NCBI GenBank assembly: GCA_026399835.1
Contig: JAPLQE010000058.1
Coordinates: forward strand, 124,001 to 188,000
Length of the DNA: 64,000 nt
Source: Burkholderiales bacterium
GTDB taxonomy: Bacteria; Pseudomonadota; Gammaproteobacteria; Burkholderiales; Burkholderiaceae_E
Direction of reading: 5' to 3'
Shown: positions 18,601 to 25,702 of the stretch, piece after piece
How the letters are laid out: the number at the start of each line of letters is the position of its first letter
Position numbering within the stretch: position 1 is the stretch's first letter
The notes under the pieces: generated by a model
The model's database searches: none
The model's input: only the letters and a program-made list of their open reading frames with translations
What the model was told of the DNA's origin: nothing
Program-made: the position numbers and the translations under genes

Positions 18601-20935
18601 CGGCGGCGGCTACACCTGGGCGCGCAACAGCCGGCTCAACCAGATCACGGCCTGGTCGAACGACCCGCTGACCGATCCGCCGTCCGAATGGTTCCTGCTG
18701 CAGGACCGGCGCACGCGCGAGGCGTGGAGCGTCGCGCCCTCGGCCTGGGGCGACGCGCACGCCGTCTATCGCGTGTCGCACGGTGCCGGCCACAGCGAGA
18801 TCGGCCACCGTCGCGGTGACCTGGAGGTCAGTGCCGCCTGGTGCGTCGACGCGCAGGCCTCGGTCAAGCAGGTGCGGCTGCGGCTGCGCAACCGCGGCGC
18901 GCGCACGCTCGAGCTGCGCGTGATCGGCATCGCCGAATGGATGATGGGCGCCGAGCGCCGCGACCGCGCGACCGCGCACACATCGCTGTTCCGGCAGCCC
19001 CTGCCCGACGGCAGGCTGACCGCGCTGCTGTGCACCCAGCGCGAGCGTTCGGCCGGCTTCGGCGAGGGGACCGCGTTCCTCGCGCTGGCCGGGCCCGCCG
19101 AGGACGCGGACGACTGGACCTGCGACCGGCGCGAGTGCTTCGACGCGCGCGGCCGCCTGGTGCTGCCCGATCACTTCGGCGAGCAGCGCGGCGGCGGACT
19201 CGATCCGTGCGCCGCGATCGCCGCCTCGGTGACACTGACCGCGGGCGGGTCGGTGGAGCGGGTCTTTCTCCTCGGCCATGCGGACAGCCCCGACGCGGCG
19301 CGCGCCCTCGCCACGCGCGCCGCCACGCAGCCCGCGCAGCGGCGCATCGAGCAGGCGTCCTCGACCTGGGACGCGCTGCTGGAGGCGACGACCGTGACGA
19401 CGCCGGACCCGCTGTTCGACGTGATGGTCAATCGCTGGCTGCTCTACCAGACCGTGGCGTGCAGGCTCTGGGCCCGGTCCGGCTTCTACCAGGCGGGGGG
19501 CGCGACCGGCTTTCGCGACCAGCTGCAGGACGCGATGGCCCTCACCTGGGCGGCACCGCAGCACCTGCGCGCGCAGATCGTCCTGTGCGCCTCGCGCCAG
19601 TTCGTCGCCGGCGACGTGCAGCACTGGTGGCACGCACCGCTCGGCGCCGGCGTCCGCACGCATTTCTCGGACGACCTGCTGTGGCTGCCTCTGGCTTGCC
19701 TGCGCTACCTGCGCGCCACCGGCGACGCCGACCTCCTCGAGGTCCAGGTGCATTTCCTCGACGGCGCCGCGATCCCAGCGGGTGCCGAGGACCTGTACGA
19801 CACACCGACCGTCAGCGTGCAGGCCGCGAGCGTGTACGAGCATGCGGCGCTTGCGATCGACCGCAGCCTGCGCGTCGGCGCGCACGGGCTGCCGCTGATG
19901 GGATGCGGCGACTGGAACGACGGCATGAACCGTGTCGGCCACGAAGGCCGCGGCGAGTCGGTCTGGCTGGCCTGGTTCCTGTGCCCCATCGTCGCCGGGT
20001 TCGCGGTGCTCGCGCGGGAACGCGGCGAGTCCGATCGCGCCAGGGACTGGGAGGTCGCGGCGGCCGGCTGGCGGGCAGCGCTCGAGTCCGAGGCGTGGGA
20101 CGGTGCCTGGTATCGGCGCGCCTTCTTCGACGACGGCAGCGCACTCGGCGCGGGGGCCAATCGCGAGGCGCGCATCGACCTGATCGCCCAGGCCTGGGCG
20201 GTGCTCTCCGGTGTGGCGCCCCCGGCGCGCCAGCGCGCCGCGATGCAGTCGGCCGAAGCGCTGCTGGTCGACCATGAGGCCGGTCTGATCCGGCTGCTCG
20301 ATCCGCCGCTCGTGCGGGCGCTGCCGAGCGCAGGCTACATCCAGGCCTACCCGCCCGGCGTGCGCGAGAACGGCGGCCAGTACTCGCACGCAGGCGTGTG
20401 GGCGCTGATGGCCTGGGCTGCGCTCGCCGGCAGCGATCACGCGCTGCCTGGGGACGGTGACACCGCATACCGCTATTTTCGTCATCTGAGCCCGGCGCAT
20501 CGCGCCAGCGACCCGAGCCTGGGCCCGACCTACGGCATCGAGCCCTACGTGATGGCGGCCGACGTCTACACGCAGCCGCCGTACGTCGGCCGCGGCGGCT
20601 GGAGCTGGTACACCGGCGCCGCCGGATGGCTGCACCGGGCGGCGATCGAGTCGATCCTCGGCCTGGACCTTCGCGCCGACCTGCTCACGGTCTCGCCCTG
20701 CCTGCCCTCGGACTGGCCGCAGGCCGAGCTCGTGCTGCGCCGCGACGGTCGCACGATGCGCTTCGTCTTAGTGCGCGAGAGCGGCCCCGCGGCGCTCGCG
20801 ACGGCGCTGCGGCTCGATGCACGGCTGCTGGGCGTCGGTGAATCGCTGCGCTGGCCCGAGCTCGGCGCGAACAGCTGCTTCGTCGTGGCGCTCGGGGTGC
20901 CGATGGCCACGGTGCGGGACGCAGCACAGGCCTGA
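12668..20935 (+). CDS. ndvB: Giant cyclic beta-1,2-glucan synthase-like protein (GT84 plus GH94)
   Basis: 2755 residues from the GTG chosen; ATG 12725 is an alternative start. Order of domains: conserved N-terminal region beginning LEPPIRAEIFG; membrane segments near 405-465; GT84-like glycosyltransferase about 485-795 with LDSDTRLPPG near 631 and RAHRWIRGDWQLLPF near 780; more membrane segments about 814-890; a glycoamylase-like domain about 1005-1390 (VEDNHLPPDNLQ); GH94-type beta-sandwich parts from about 1450 and 1940; and a C-terminal GH94 catalytic (alpha/alpha)6 domain with GCGDWNDGMNRVG near 2411, whose Asp matches the general acid of this family. NdvB/Cgs proteins make cyclic beta-1,2-glucans from UDP-glucose at the inner membrane, with the phosphorylase domain trimming chain length. 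An orphan GH94 specificity is possible. It is convergent with the gltS remnant, 16 bp away. Confidence 0.88.
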   Translation: MRRASLSRWVPEASPSLCDMLDGARGPLEPPIRAEIFGRERFEQHGASLAATHRSERSSWRATSFYPRLHANIAMLRDAHRYIGAQAAMGYDVSPAAEWLLDNFHLIEAQLRAIREGLPRRYFRSLPLLTEPPLAGLPRIYSVAWAFVAHTDGAFDDDLLAAFLIAYHRVCPLDLGESWALPTTLRIVLVEQLRRLAERVAANKAARELANLCCDRLSTLPIEDLTAVLRLLEHRGVARVFLAQMAQRLQDNADPSDPLNSHRQWLQRELPDPAAARLQQIADQAADNLSVGNAVGSLRVIDAADWPDIVSRTSPLMRLMLGSPLFEAEDTATRDHTLHGIERLARHSGRGELAVAQALLACMGSASDADAAVAGHWLGGTGRPGLLRALGLREGALARGGALVHRMALPIYLGALLTGSFGLVAWIMWHAPDSAPPLSASMLLPAVLALFPASEAVVAVIHRLISESVHPQPLPRLALADGVPPEHRVIVVIPAMLTDPASTERLARRLLLHHLANVEDPTQFALLTDFADADRPTLPSDAALLAHAVEQIGALNRDHGGTPEPGAAPRFIVLHRARRFSESEQRWIGWERKRGKLEQLVVALATGRADAFLDLGAESRIAADTRHVLTLDSDTRLPPGRLRALVGVAAHPRNRPRLDADGRRVVAGYGILQPRVAMPLPAAGELTPFHWMFAGQCGIDPYSAASSEIYQDVFGEGSFCGKGLLDVRAVHAVLSGRLPEDRVLSHDLLEGSLVRCAAVSDITVIEEAPSHADVAAARAHRWIRGDWQLLPFLVCGHMRLRAINRWKMLDNLRRSLVAPASLALLLLALAGSGTAPPVMLVLALVLMAFAAGPLMGALAGLLPSRRDVAVFHFGCHALADLARALLGGLWHIAMLPQQALLALDALARTAWRMAVSRHHLLQWTTAAIAQARMKVDLASVARRHALEPVAACTLLGALLATDTESPLLAAVLCALWAGSPLWIWWSGRVRPQDAEAVLPRQDRTYLEGVARDTWRLFDRCVGVEDNHLPPDNLQIAPGDMTAHRTSPTNIGMYLLSAACAHRFGWIDTAELVSRLDATLGTLDTLPRHRGHFLNWYDTLSGAALLPMYVSTVDSGNLSGHLLAVAGACRELARADTAGPQLRVLADRCEQLAWEPEFGFLYHPKRHLFHIGYRVAEQQLDAAFYDLLASESRLTSLLAIAKGEVPMQHWAALGRPFYAVGAVAGLRSWSGSMFEYLMPGLVLDEPPGSVLADACRAALREQMAFGATLSVPWGISESAYAGRDHTLAYQYAPHGVPRLALRRTPTDELVVAPYATALAAQLAVHRACANFAALEGLGARGRYGFIEALDFSPARQALGATFTPVGTYMAHHQGMTIVALANLLLAGAPRRWGMSHARLEAVSPLLHERAPREVSTLHAPPEGPLPQTLQRQPPGMLREVRPGDNAVEPTHVLSNGRYSVTLRANGAGESRWGTAGITRSRDDALRDALGSFLYLRWDRQPRPVSITQHPAPDPDAVYRSTYHADRVCFDASWPELQAQTTVWVSPEDDVEFRQVELRNLGERTIELELLSAFEVTLADPRADEAHPTFSNLFVRASWRSPHQALVFERSPRLGTQQGLWAAHFLAGSEPPVLAVQAQTDRARWLGRNRAASQPLAAFDAMPQTTIQIGQALDTGLDPVCALAVHVRIEPHSKALLTFATAASDNGGVLSAVIDKYRQASHVQRASLMSATLAGIRLRTLRIGPESFAAIQSLTTALVFCLARPRSAADRAEGPVGEVCDKRLLWRFGISGDRPIVLVSAGTRQDLGLLRSLHQALGVWAWGGVACDLVIVDTEPTSYTMALHAELSEMRERHAADIAAQGGPAVTALHVLRAETLSGDEWSTLAHLARVRLRADGRPLLHHVQEWIDAHEQAFERRHDTSTAPVALPWATDAPVPAPVGSFAQGSGDFSFDVGARLRPTRPWINVLANEAFGAHLSEAGGGYTWARNSRLNQITAWSNDPLTDPPSEWFLLQDRRTREAWSVAPSAWGDAHAVYRVSHGAGHSEIGHRRGDLEVSAAWCVDAQASVKQVRLRLRNRGARTLELRVIGIAEWMMGAERRDRATAHTSLFRQPLPDGRLTALLCTQRERSAGFGEGTAFLALAGPAEDADDWTCDRRECFDARGRLVLPDHFGEQRGGGLDPCAAIAASVTLTAGGSVERVFLLGHADSPDAARALATRAATQPAQRRIEQASSTWDALLEATTVTTPDPLFDVMVNRWLLYQTVACRLWARSGFYQAGGATGFRDQLQDAMALTWAAPQHLRAQIVLCASRQFVAGDVQHWWHAPLGAGVRTHFSDDLLWLPLACLRYLRATGDADLLEVQVHFLDGAAIPAGAEDLYDTPTVSVQAASVYEHAALAIDRSLRVGAHGLPLMGCGDWNDGMNRVGHEGRGESVWLAWFLCPIVAGFAVLARERGESDRARDWEVAAAGWRAALESEAWDGAWYRRAFFDDGSALGAGANREARIDLIAQAWAVLSGVAPPARQRAAMQSAEALLVDHEAGLIRLLDPPLVRALPSAGYIQAYPPGVRENGGQYSHAGVWALMAWAALAGSDHALPGDGDTAYRYFRHLSPAHRASDPSLGPTYGIEPYVMAADVYTQPPYVGRGGWSWYTGAAGWLHRAAIESILGLDLRADLLTVSPCLPSDWPQAELVLRRDGRTMRFVLVRESGPAALATALRLDARLLGVGESLRWPELGANSCFVVALGVPMATVRDAAQA

Positions 20936-20951
20936 GATACAAGCAGCGTGA

Positions 20952-21886
20952 TCAGGATCGCAGTGACGGCAGCCAGGCTGCGAAGGCGCCGATCACCAAC
21001 GCGTTCAGCAGGTCGATCACGAAGGCGCCCATGATCGGCACCACGATGAAGGCACGCGGCGCATGGCCGAACCGCTCGGTCACCGCCTGCATGTTGGCGA
21101 TCGCGGTCGGCGTCGCACCCAGACCGAAGCCGCACTGACCGGCGACCAGCACCGCGGCCTCGTAGTCCCTGCCGACCAGCCGGAACGTGACCCAGCGCGC
21201 GAGGGCCGTGACCACGATCACCTGCAGGAGCAGGATCACCATCATCGGGCGCTCGCATGCGCGCCGTCGTCGGGGCCGCTGAGTGAGCGAGACGATCCGA
21301 GCGGCTGGCCACGCGCCGCGAGCTGTTCGACCAGCCGTCGCGCGACCGGGCCGCCGACCAAGCCACCCGCGATCAGCCCGAATGTCGCTGCGGCGATCGC
21401 GATTGCAGGCGCCGCCTCGATGCCGTAGGACTGCGCGAAGCGCTCGCCCCAGGCCGCGCCCGTCCCGTGCCCGCCAGCCATCGTGATCGATCCGGCCAGC
21501 AGGCCGATCGCCGGGTCGATACCCATCGCCCGGGCCGCGAATACGCCCACCAGGTTCTGCACGACGAGCATCAGCAGAACCCCGACCGTAAAGCGCGCGA
21601 GCAGCGCCCCGCCCTGCACTAGCATTCGCAGATCGGCGCTCAATCCGACCGTCGCGAAGAATGCGAGCATCATCCCGGGCTGCAATCCGGCGGCGAACGA
21701 CACGTCTGTGCCGAGTCCATGCATCACGCTGAACAGCACGGCGGCCACCAGTCCGCCGACCACCGCCGGGGGTATCGAATGACGCTGCAGCCGCTCGATC
21801 GACCCGACGAGGCGCCGCCCTACGATGAGCACCAGCGCGGCGAGGACAAGTGTGGCGGGAACGCCGAACGAAAGGGTCTGGGCCAT
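20952..21886 (-). pseudogene. gltS: Sodium/glutamate symporter gltS with large internal deletion
   Basis: Two overlapping frames together give both ends of GltS. The N-terminal frame (21242-21886, 214 aa) carries MLAFFATVGLSADLRML and the reentrant loop GLLAGSITMAGGHGTGAAW. The C-terminal frame (20952-21245, 97 aa) starts at what should be the fourth-last membrane segment and contains AGQCGFGLGATPTAIANMQ. Compared with the about 400-residue E. coli protein, roughly 90 central residues (several membrane helices) are missing and the frame shifts at the joint. The frames meet in a perfect ATGA overlap, so two polypeptides could still be made. The simplest reading is a decaying gene; a split functional transporter is unlikely without the central helices. 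Confidence 0.75.
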
Positions 21887-22011
21887 CAGGCCAGTCTAGC
21901 TTAGCGTCATGTCAAGCGTGGCCGGAACACTGGCCGCCAGTGGCTCTGGATTGAACGCCAGCACCGCGTGCAGCATCGCGCTGGCCGGGGTGCTCATAGT
22001 GCCGGCGTCGA

Positions 22012-22941
22012 TTAGGCTGATAGGCTGTCTGTTCTGGTTCTTCCGGCAAATCTTGCGACCTGCATGACGGCCTGCGAATCTCTCAGGCCGTCTGCGTCAT
22101 GAACGCCCTGGTCGCGGCCCGCGTGTGCTGCCGCAAACGATGCGAAATCGAGTGCTGGATCGGCCCGCCGCGCTAGACCGAAGGCGCGATTGAGCTCGCG
22201 CTTGCGCATGAAGCCGTGCAGCGCGGCCAGCCGGGTACTGGGCGACAGATCGAGCCCGTCGCCGTGCTCGATGCGATCCAGCAGTTCGCCGTACGAGCCT
22301 TCAAACCTCGCGACCGCATCGTTCGCGCCGCACATCGAATCAGCCCCCAAATGGTAGCGGTACATCGGGCGAGGCTCGACATGGAGCATGCCGATCCGGT
22401 CGATGAGTCTCAGGTTAGCAACGACATCCTCGGCGTACTCGACGCCGGCCAGACGCGGCTGAGCATGATCGCGCCGTACGACCGGAGACAACGGCAGGGT
22501 CAATCCAAAGAAGTTGCCGGCATCTAGGCGAGCCGGTGGTGTCTCGCCAAGAACAAGCGAGATCTGCGCACCGGTTGCAGGCGACAAGACAGCGACATTA
22601 TCGACCGCAGCGCCATGCTCCCTGGCGAGCGGGACCATGAGCGCCAGCCGATCCGGGGCAAACTCGTCATCCGCGTCGAGCGTGGCGATGTAATCGCCAC
22701 GTGCCGCCGCCAAACCGACGTTTCGGGCGTTGTGGCAACCCGACCTCACCCGCCCTGTCGAGACGAACTTCAGACGTTCATCAGCGATGCCGCAGCCCTC
22801 CAGCGCAGCGGCATAGTCGGTGCCGTCGTCCGTCACGACGACAGCCTCCCAGTCGGTGAACGTTTGCGTGATGACGCTGGACACCGCACGCGCTATGGTT
22901 GCGCGAGCTCCGCAGCAGGGGATGATGACCGATACAAGCAT
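22012..22941 (-). CDS. Family 2 glycosyltransferase
   Basis: 309 residues with the GT-A fold of GT2 enzymes. The N-terminus is SVIIPCCGARATIARAVSSV, an NARNVGLAAARGDYIATLDADDEF segment carries the metal-binding D-A-D-D, and a Y-A-E-D (VEYAEDVVANLRLIDR) is in the position of the catalytic base region. It probably adds a sugar to a surface or extracellular glycan in the cytoplasm or at the inner membrane. G+C is visibly lower than in neighbouring genes, with more A/T third positions, which suggests acquisition. It is isolated, with 0.6 kb of apparently non-coding DNA upstream. Confidence 0.85.
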   Translation of the reverse strand: MLVSVIIPCCGARATIARAVSSVITQTFTDWEAVVVTDDGTDYAAALEGCGIADERLKFVSTGRVRSGCHNARNVGLAAARGDYIATLDADDEFAPDRLALMVPLAREHGAAVDNVAVLSPATGAQISLVLGETPPARLDAGNFFGLTLPLSPVVRRDHAQPRLAGVEYAEDVVANLRLIDRIGMLHVEPRPMYRYHLGADSMCGANDAVARFEGSYGELLDRIEHGDGLDLSPSTRLAALHGFMRKRELNRAFGLARRADPALDFASFAAAHAGRDQGVHDADGLRDSQAVMQVARFAGRTRTDSLSA

Positions 22942-23470
22942 GTTGAACTCGCAGGGTTTATCGACGCTCGCGTAGCGGACAAGTCCGTGTGCCGCTTAGC
23001 CACCGCCTGCCTAATGACTGAAAGTCTGAAAGTCGTGTCGGGAGGGCGATGGGGCCGCGGCGAACCGATGCGCATGGCTAGATCCTGACCGCTCGAGCGC
23101 AATGCGTGCGTGACGAAAGTCCCGCCACCATGCACGCTGGCCCGCGCCACATCGGTCTTGCAGTCTGATTCTCAGACCTGCCTTGTACACCGGTTCGTGT
23201 CTATCGAAGTCATCGGCGGCGGTGGCCGAGAGTGCGGTGTTCGGGTCGGGCTGCCAGCCGACGCCCCCCGATCTGTGGACCCTCGGCGCCGGCGTTCCCG
23301 AAGAGCTGGACAGTCACCTGAGGCACAGCCTTTAGGGGGCGAAAGTGCGCGCCGCCTTCGACGTGCACGCGGGCTAGTTGTGAAGCTGCAGGAGGTCGTT
23401 GCGAACCTGGCAGCGGGCGACGCCCAGACACTGCTCGCCAACGGGCGGTTTCTAGAGACGCGGTTCTGCC

Positions 23471-23491
23471 AGCCCGACTTCCTGTCGGGCT
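23471..23491 (-). terminator. Hairpin downstream of ybaK
   Basis: AGCCCGAC and GTCGGGCT form a perfect 8-bp stem around a 5-nt loop, 63 bp beyond the ybaK stop on the minus strand. No run of T follows on either strand, so it may be a weak terminator or only an RNA-stabilising hairpin. Confidence 0.4.
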
Positions 23492-23510
23492 GAGGCCCGC
23501 GTTGCGGACT

Positions 23511-23542
23511 CAGAAGCTGTGACGACACCGTAGCGAGCAGGC
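23511..23542. repeat. 32-bp dispersed repeat, copy 1
   Basis: This stretch matches 60905-60936 at 27 of 32 positions without gaps, including an identical 16-bp core ACCGTAGCGAGCAGGC. Both copies lie in intergenic DNA just downstream of genes, in the same orientation, which suggests a dispersed REP-like element or a relic mobile sequence. Function unknown. Confidence 0.6.
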
Positions 23543-23553
23543 CCTAGACCCTG

Positions 23554-24042
23554 TCAGTCGGCAAGCGCGCAGTCCACCGGCACAGCCTGCAGCAGCTCGA
23601 CGAGCACCGACGGTTCGATGCCGACCAGGTAGCCGCGCCGCCCGCCGTTGATCCAGATCCGCGGCAGCGCGAGTACGCTGCGCTCGACGTAGACCGGCAG
23701 GCGCTTCTTCGTGGCGAAGGGCGAGGTGCCCCCGACCAGGTAGCCGGAATGGCGGCTCGCCGCTTCGGGCTCGCAGGGCGCGATCGACTTGCGCCCGGAC
23801 TGTCGGGCGAGGTTCTTGGTGGAGACCTTGCGGTCCCCGTGCATCAGCACGACGAGCGGCTTGCCCGCCTCGTCCTGCATGACCAGGGTCTTGACCACCG
23901 CATGCTCGTCGAGCCCGAGCTGGCGCGCGGACTCCGCGGTGCCGCCATGATCGACATAGTCGTAGGGATGCTCGGTGAAGGCGATGCCGCGCTGCCTGAG
24001 CAGCGCCGTCGCAGGGGTCTCGGAGACATGCTTCGCGGCCAT
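23554..24042 (-). CDS. ybaK: Cys-tRNA(Pro)/Cys-tRNA(Cys) deacylase YbaK
   Basis: 162 residues from the ATG at 24042, close to the 159 of E. coli YbaK; an upstream in-frame extension is unlikely. The YbaK/ProX editing domain fills the protein: TPATALLRQRGIAFTEHPYD at the start, the catalytic Lys region VVKTLVMQDEAGKPLVVLMHG, the GGTSPFATKKRLPVYVE loop, and GGRRGYLVGIEP near the end. The enzyme hydrolyses Cys wrongly attached to tRNA-Pro. The 3' end has a diverged partial copy at 6157. The 32-bp repeat starts 12 bp beyond the stop. Confidence 0.93.
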   Translation of the reverse strand: MAAKHVSETPATALLRQRGIAFTEHPYDYVDHGGTAESARQLGLDEHAVVKTLVMQDEAGKPLVVLMHGDRKVSTKNLARQSGRKSIAPCEPEAASRHSGYLVGGTSPFATKKRLPVYVERSVLALPRIWINGGRRGYLVGIEPSVLVELLQAVPVDCALAD

Positions 24043-24181
24043 CCGCGAATGATAGCGGGACCGAATCGAGGGCATCGATACCATGCCTGCGCAGCCCCCA
24101 ATACGAACGCGCCGCCGGGACCCGCTCTGCAGCGGATGCCGACGGCGCACCGGCCGGAGCCGGTCGACGGTCAGTCGGTGA

Positions 24182-24397
24182 TCAGTCGATCACGCGAACG
24201 GCCGACGCCTGCATGCCCTTAGGGCCCTTGCGCGGCGTGAACTCGACGCGCTGGCCGACGTCGAGGTTGCGGAAGCCCGAGCCCTGCAGCTCCGAGAAGT
24301 GGACGAACAGCTCGGCGCCGTCGACGTCCGACTTGATGAAGCCGAAGCCCTTGTCGCTCATGAAGCGCTGGACGGTACCGGTTTGAGTGCCTGACAT
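24182..24397 (-). CDS. Cold-shock domain protein (CspA family)
   Basis: 71 residues, the normal size of a single cold-shock domain. RNP1 KGFGFI and RNP2 LFVHF are intact, so it should bind single-stranded RNA or DNA and act as an RNA chaperone. Start at ATG 24397 with AAAGG upstream. It is preceded by a long leader of about 165 nt from a good promoter, typical of cspA-type genes whose mRNA folding is temperature-sensitive. Which Csp paralogue it is cannot be told. Confidence 0.95.
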   Translation of the reverse strand: MSGTQTGTVQRFMSDKGFGFIKSDVDGAELFVHFSELQGSGFRNLDVGQRVEFTPRKGPKGMQASAVRVID

Positions 24398-24567
24398 GGT
24401 GTGTAGCCTTTCTGGAAACGTGACGAGATGGGGCTCGCGCCCCGGTGGGGGCATGCGCGACAAAGACGAACCACCGGGGGGATTCCAGAACGCCGGGTCC
24501 GCGTGGAGGCGGGGGCGCAGAAGAAACCGCGGAACTGCGGAGGGCTTCGAGGCAGATGCAAGGACGG

Positions 24568-24595
24568 ACTATACGCGCATATCGCCCCGACACAA
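24568..24595 (-). promoter_or_regulatory. Promoter and long 5' leader of the cold-shock gene
   Basis: On the minus strand TTGTGT (24595-24590), a 16-nt spacer and TATAGT (24573-24568) give a credible sigma-70 promoter. The start point would be near 24561, leaving about 165 nt of untranslated leader. The rest of the 306-bp gap to the panE-like stop shows no gene. Confidence 0.55.
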
Positions 24596-24703
24596 GTCTG
24601 ACACGCACCCGAAAGTGTCGGAGGACGCCCCATGTCGGAGCGTGGCCGGTCGGTCCCGGCCCATGACCGGCGGGTCGCCTCGCGGCCCGCCGACACGGGG
24701 CGT

Positions 24704-25702
24704 TCAGGCGGGCGGCACGAGGCCGCGCACGCGACCGAAGAGCCGCGTCAGCCCGAGCAGCGCATCGATGTTCGGCGTGTCGACGCCGACCAGCCGCCCC
24801 ATCTCCGACACCGAGCCGATGAGCGCGTCGAGCTCGATCGGGCGACCCGCATCGACGTCCTGCAGCATCGAGGTGCGGACCGCGCCGAGCTTGCGGGTGA
24901 TCACATGGCGCTCCTCGGGCGTCATCGCGATCGGCAGGCCGAGCGCGTCGCCGATCGCGCGCGCCTCGACCATCGCGTCGGACACGAAGCGGCGCAGCAG
25001 CGGGTCGTCGAGGATCCGATCCATCGTCGCGCCGGTGAGCGCGGAGACCGGATTCATCGTCATGTTGCCCCAGAGCTTGAGCCACACGTCGAGCTCGATG
25101 CGGGGCGAGACCTCGACCTGCAGGCGGGCGGCCCGCAGCAGGTCGGCGACGGCGGCGAGCCGCGGCGTCGCCCCGCCGCCCGGCTCGCCGACGATGAACC
25201 GGTCGCCGAAGGCATGACGCACCACGCCCGGCTCGGGCATCGAGGCCGACATGTGCACGACGCAGCCCACGACGCGCGCCGGCGGCACCGCGTGCGACAG
25301 CGAACCGTCCGCGTCGGTGGCCTCGAGCCGCGTGCCCCGCCAGCGCTCGCCCAGCCCGTGGAAGAACCACCAGGGCACGCCGTTCATCGCCGACAGCACG
25401 ACGGTGTCGGGCCCGAGCAGCGGCGCGATGCTCGCCGGGATCGAGGGCAGCGCGGTGGTCTTGACGGCGAGCACCACCAGGTCCTGCGGGCCGAGCTCGG
25501 CGGGCGAGTCGCTCGCTGCGATCGAGACCGCCCGCCCGCGCTCGGGGTCGGCGGCGTCGCGCAGCACCAGGCCGTTGCGGCGCACCGCCGCGAGCGTCGC
25601 GCCGCGGGCGAGCGCCGAGACCGGCTGGCCGCCCTCCACGAGACGGTGGGCGACGAAGCCGCCGATGGCACCGAGTCCGACGATGCAGGTCTTCATGGTC
25701 AT
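24704..25702 (-). CDS. Ketopantoate reductase-family oxidoreductase in the hpa operon
   Basis: 332 residues from ATG 25702 (ATGA overlap with hpaD); ATG 25696 is two codons further in. The N-terminal Rossmann motif GLGAIGGFVAHRL, the VLAVKTTALP segment and the C-terminal helical domain (LKLWGNMTMNPVSALTGA) match the PanE/ApbA family, including the conserved Lys and Asn of the active site (KLWGN). PanE itself reduces 2-ketopantoate with NADPH. Its place as last gene of a homoprotocatechuate operon suggests a catabolic or detoxifying 2-oxoacid reductase rather than the pantothenate enzyme, but this is inference. Confidence 0.85.
   Translation of the reverse strand: MTMKTCIVGLGAIGGFVAHRLVEGGQPVSALARGATLAAVRRNGLVLRDAADPERGRAVSIAASDSPAELGPQDLVVLAVKTTALPSIPASIAPLLGPDTVVLSAMNGVPWWFFHGLGERWRGTRLEATDADGSLSHAVPPARVVGCVVHMSASMPEPGVVRHAFGDRFIVGEPGGGATPRLAAVADLLRAARLQVEVSPRIELDVWLKLWGNMTMNPVSALTGATMDRILDDPLLRRFVSDAMVEARAIGDALGLPIAMTPEERHVITRKLGAVRTSMLQDVDAGRPIELDALIGSVSEMGRLVGVDTPNIDALLGLTRLFGRVRGLVPPA

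Larger units (their letters stand above)
6206..23553. other. Putative accessory block between two copies of the ybaK 3' end
   Basis: This 17.3-kb stretch is bounded on the left by the ybaK tail beside plsY and on the right by the intact ybaK, both tails in the same orientation. That is the geometry left when foreign DNA enters near the 3' end of a gene and restores it. The content is accessory: regulators, an exporter, a giant glucan synthase, a PEP-CTERM protein and a glycosyltransferase. A gltS remnant and about 0.6 kb without a recognisable gene lie near the right end. No integrase or transposase is visible, and the two tails are only about 77% identical. A recent site-specific insertion is therefore not proven; an old insertion, or a second ybaK followed by deletion, would look the same. 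Confidence 0.4.
22942..23553. other. 0.6 kb without a recognisable gene at the right end of the accessory block
   Basis: No reading frame here gives a recognised family; the longest open frames are arginine-rich or lack plausible starts. Base composition is less GC-rich than the surroundings. It holds a perfect 8-bp-stem hairpin at 23471-23491 and one copy of a 32-bp repeat at 23511-23542, just before the ybaK stop. It may be decayed mobile DNA plus the promoter of the glycosyltransferase gene. Confidence 0.6.

Noticed and set aside
16871-20635. A 1254-codon open frame on the minus strand opposite the giant synthase
   Set aside because: It is an antisense shadow produced by high GC third positions; its translation is Arg/Gly/His-rich with no recognised motif, while the plus strand encodes clear GT84/GH94 domains.
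23110-23493. A 127-codon plus-strand frame before ybaK
   Set aside because: No family resemblance, Arg-rich middle, no convincing ribosome site; several alternative frames are equally open. Treated as non-coding.
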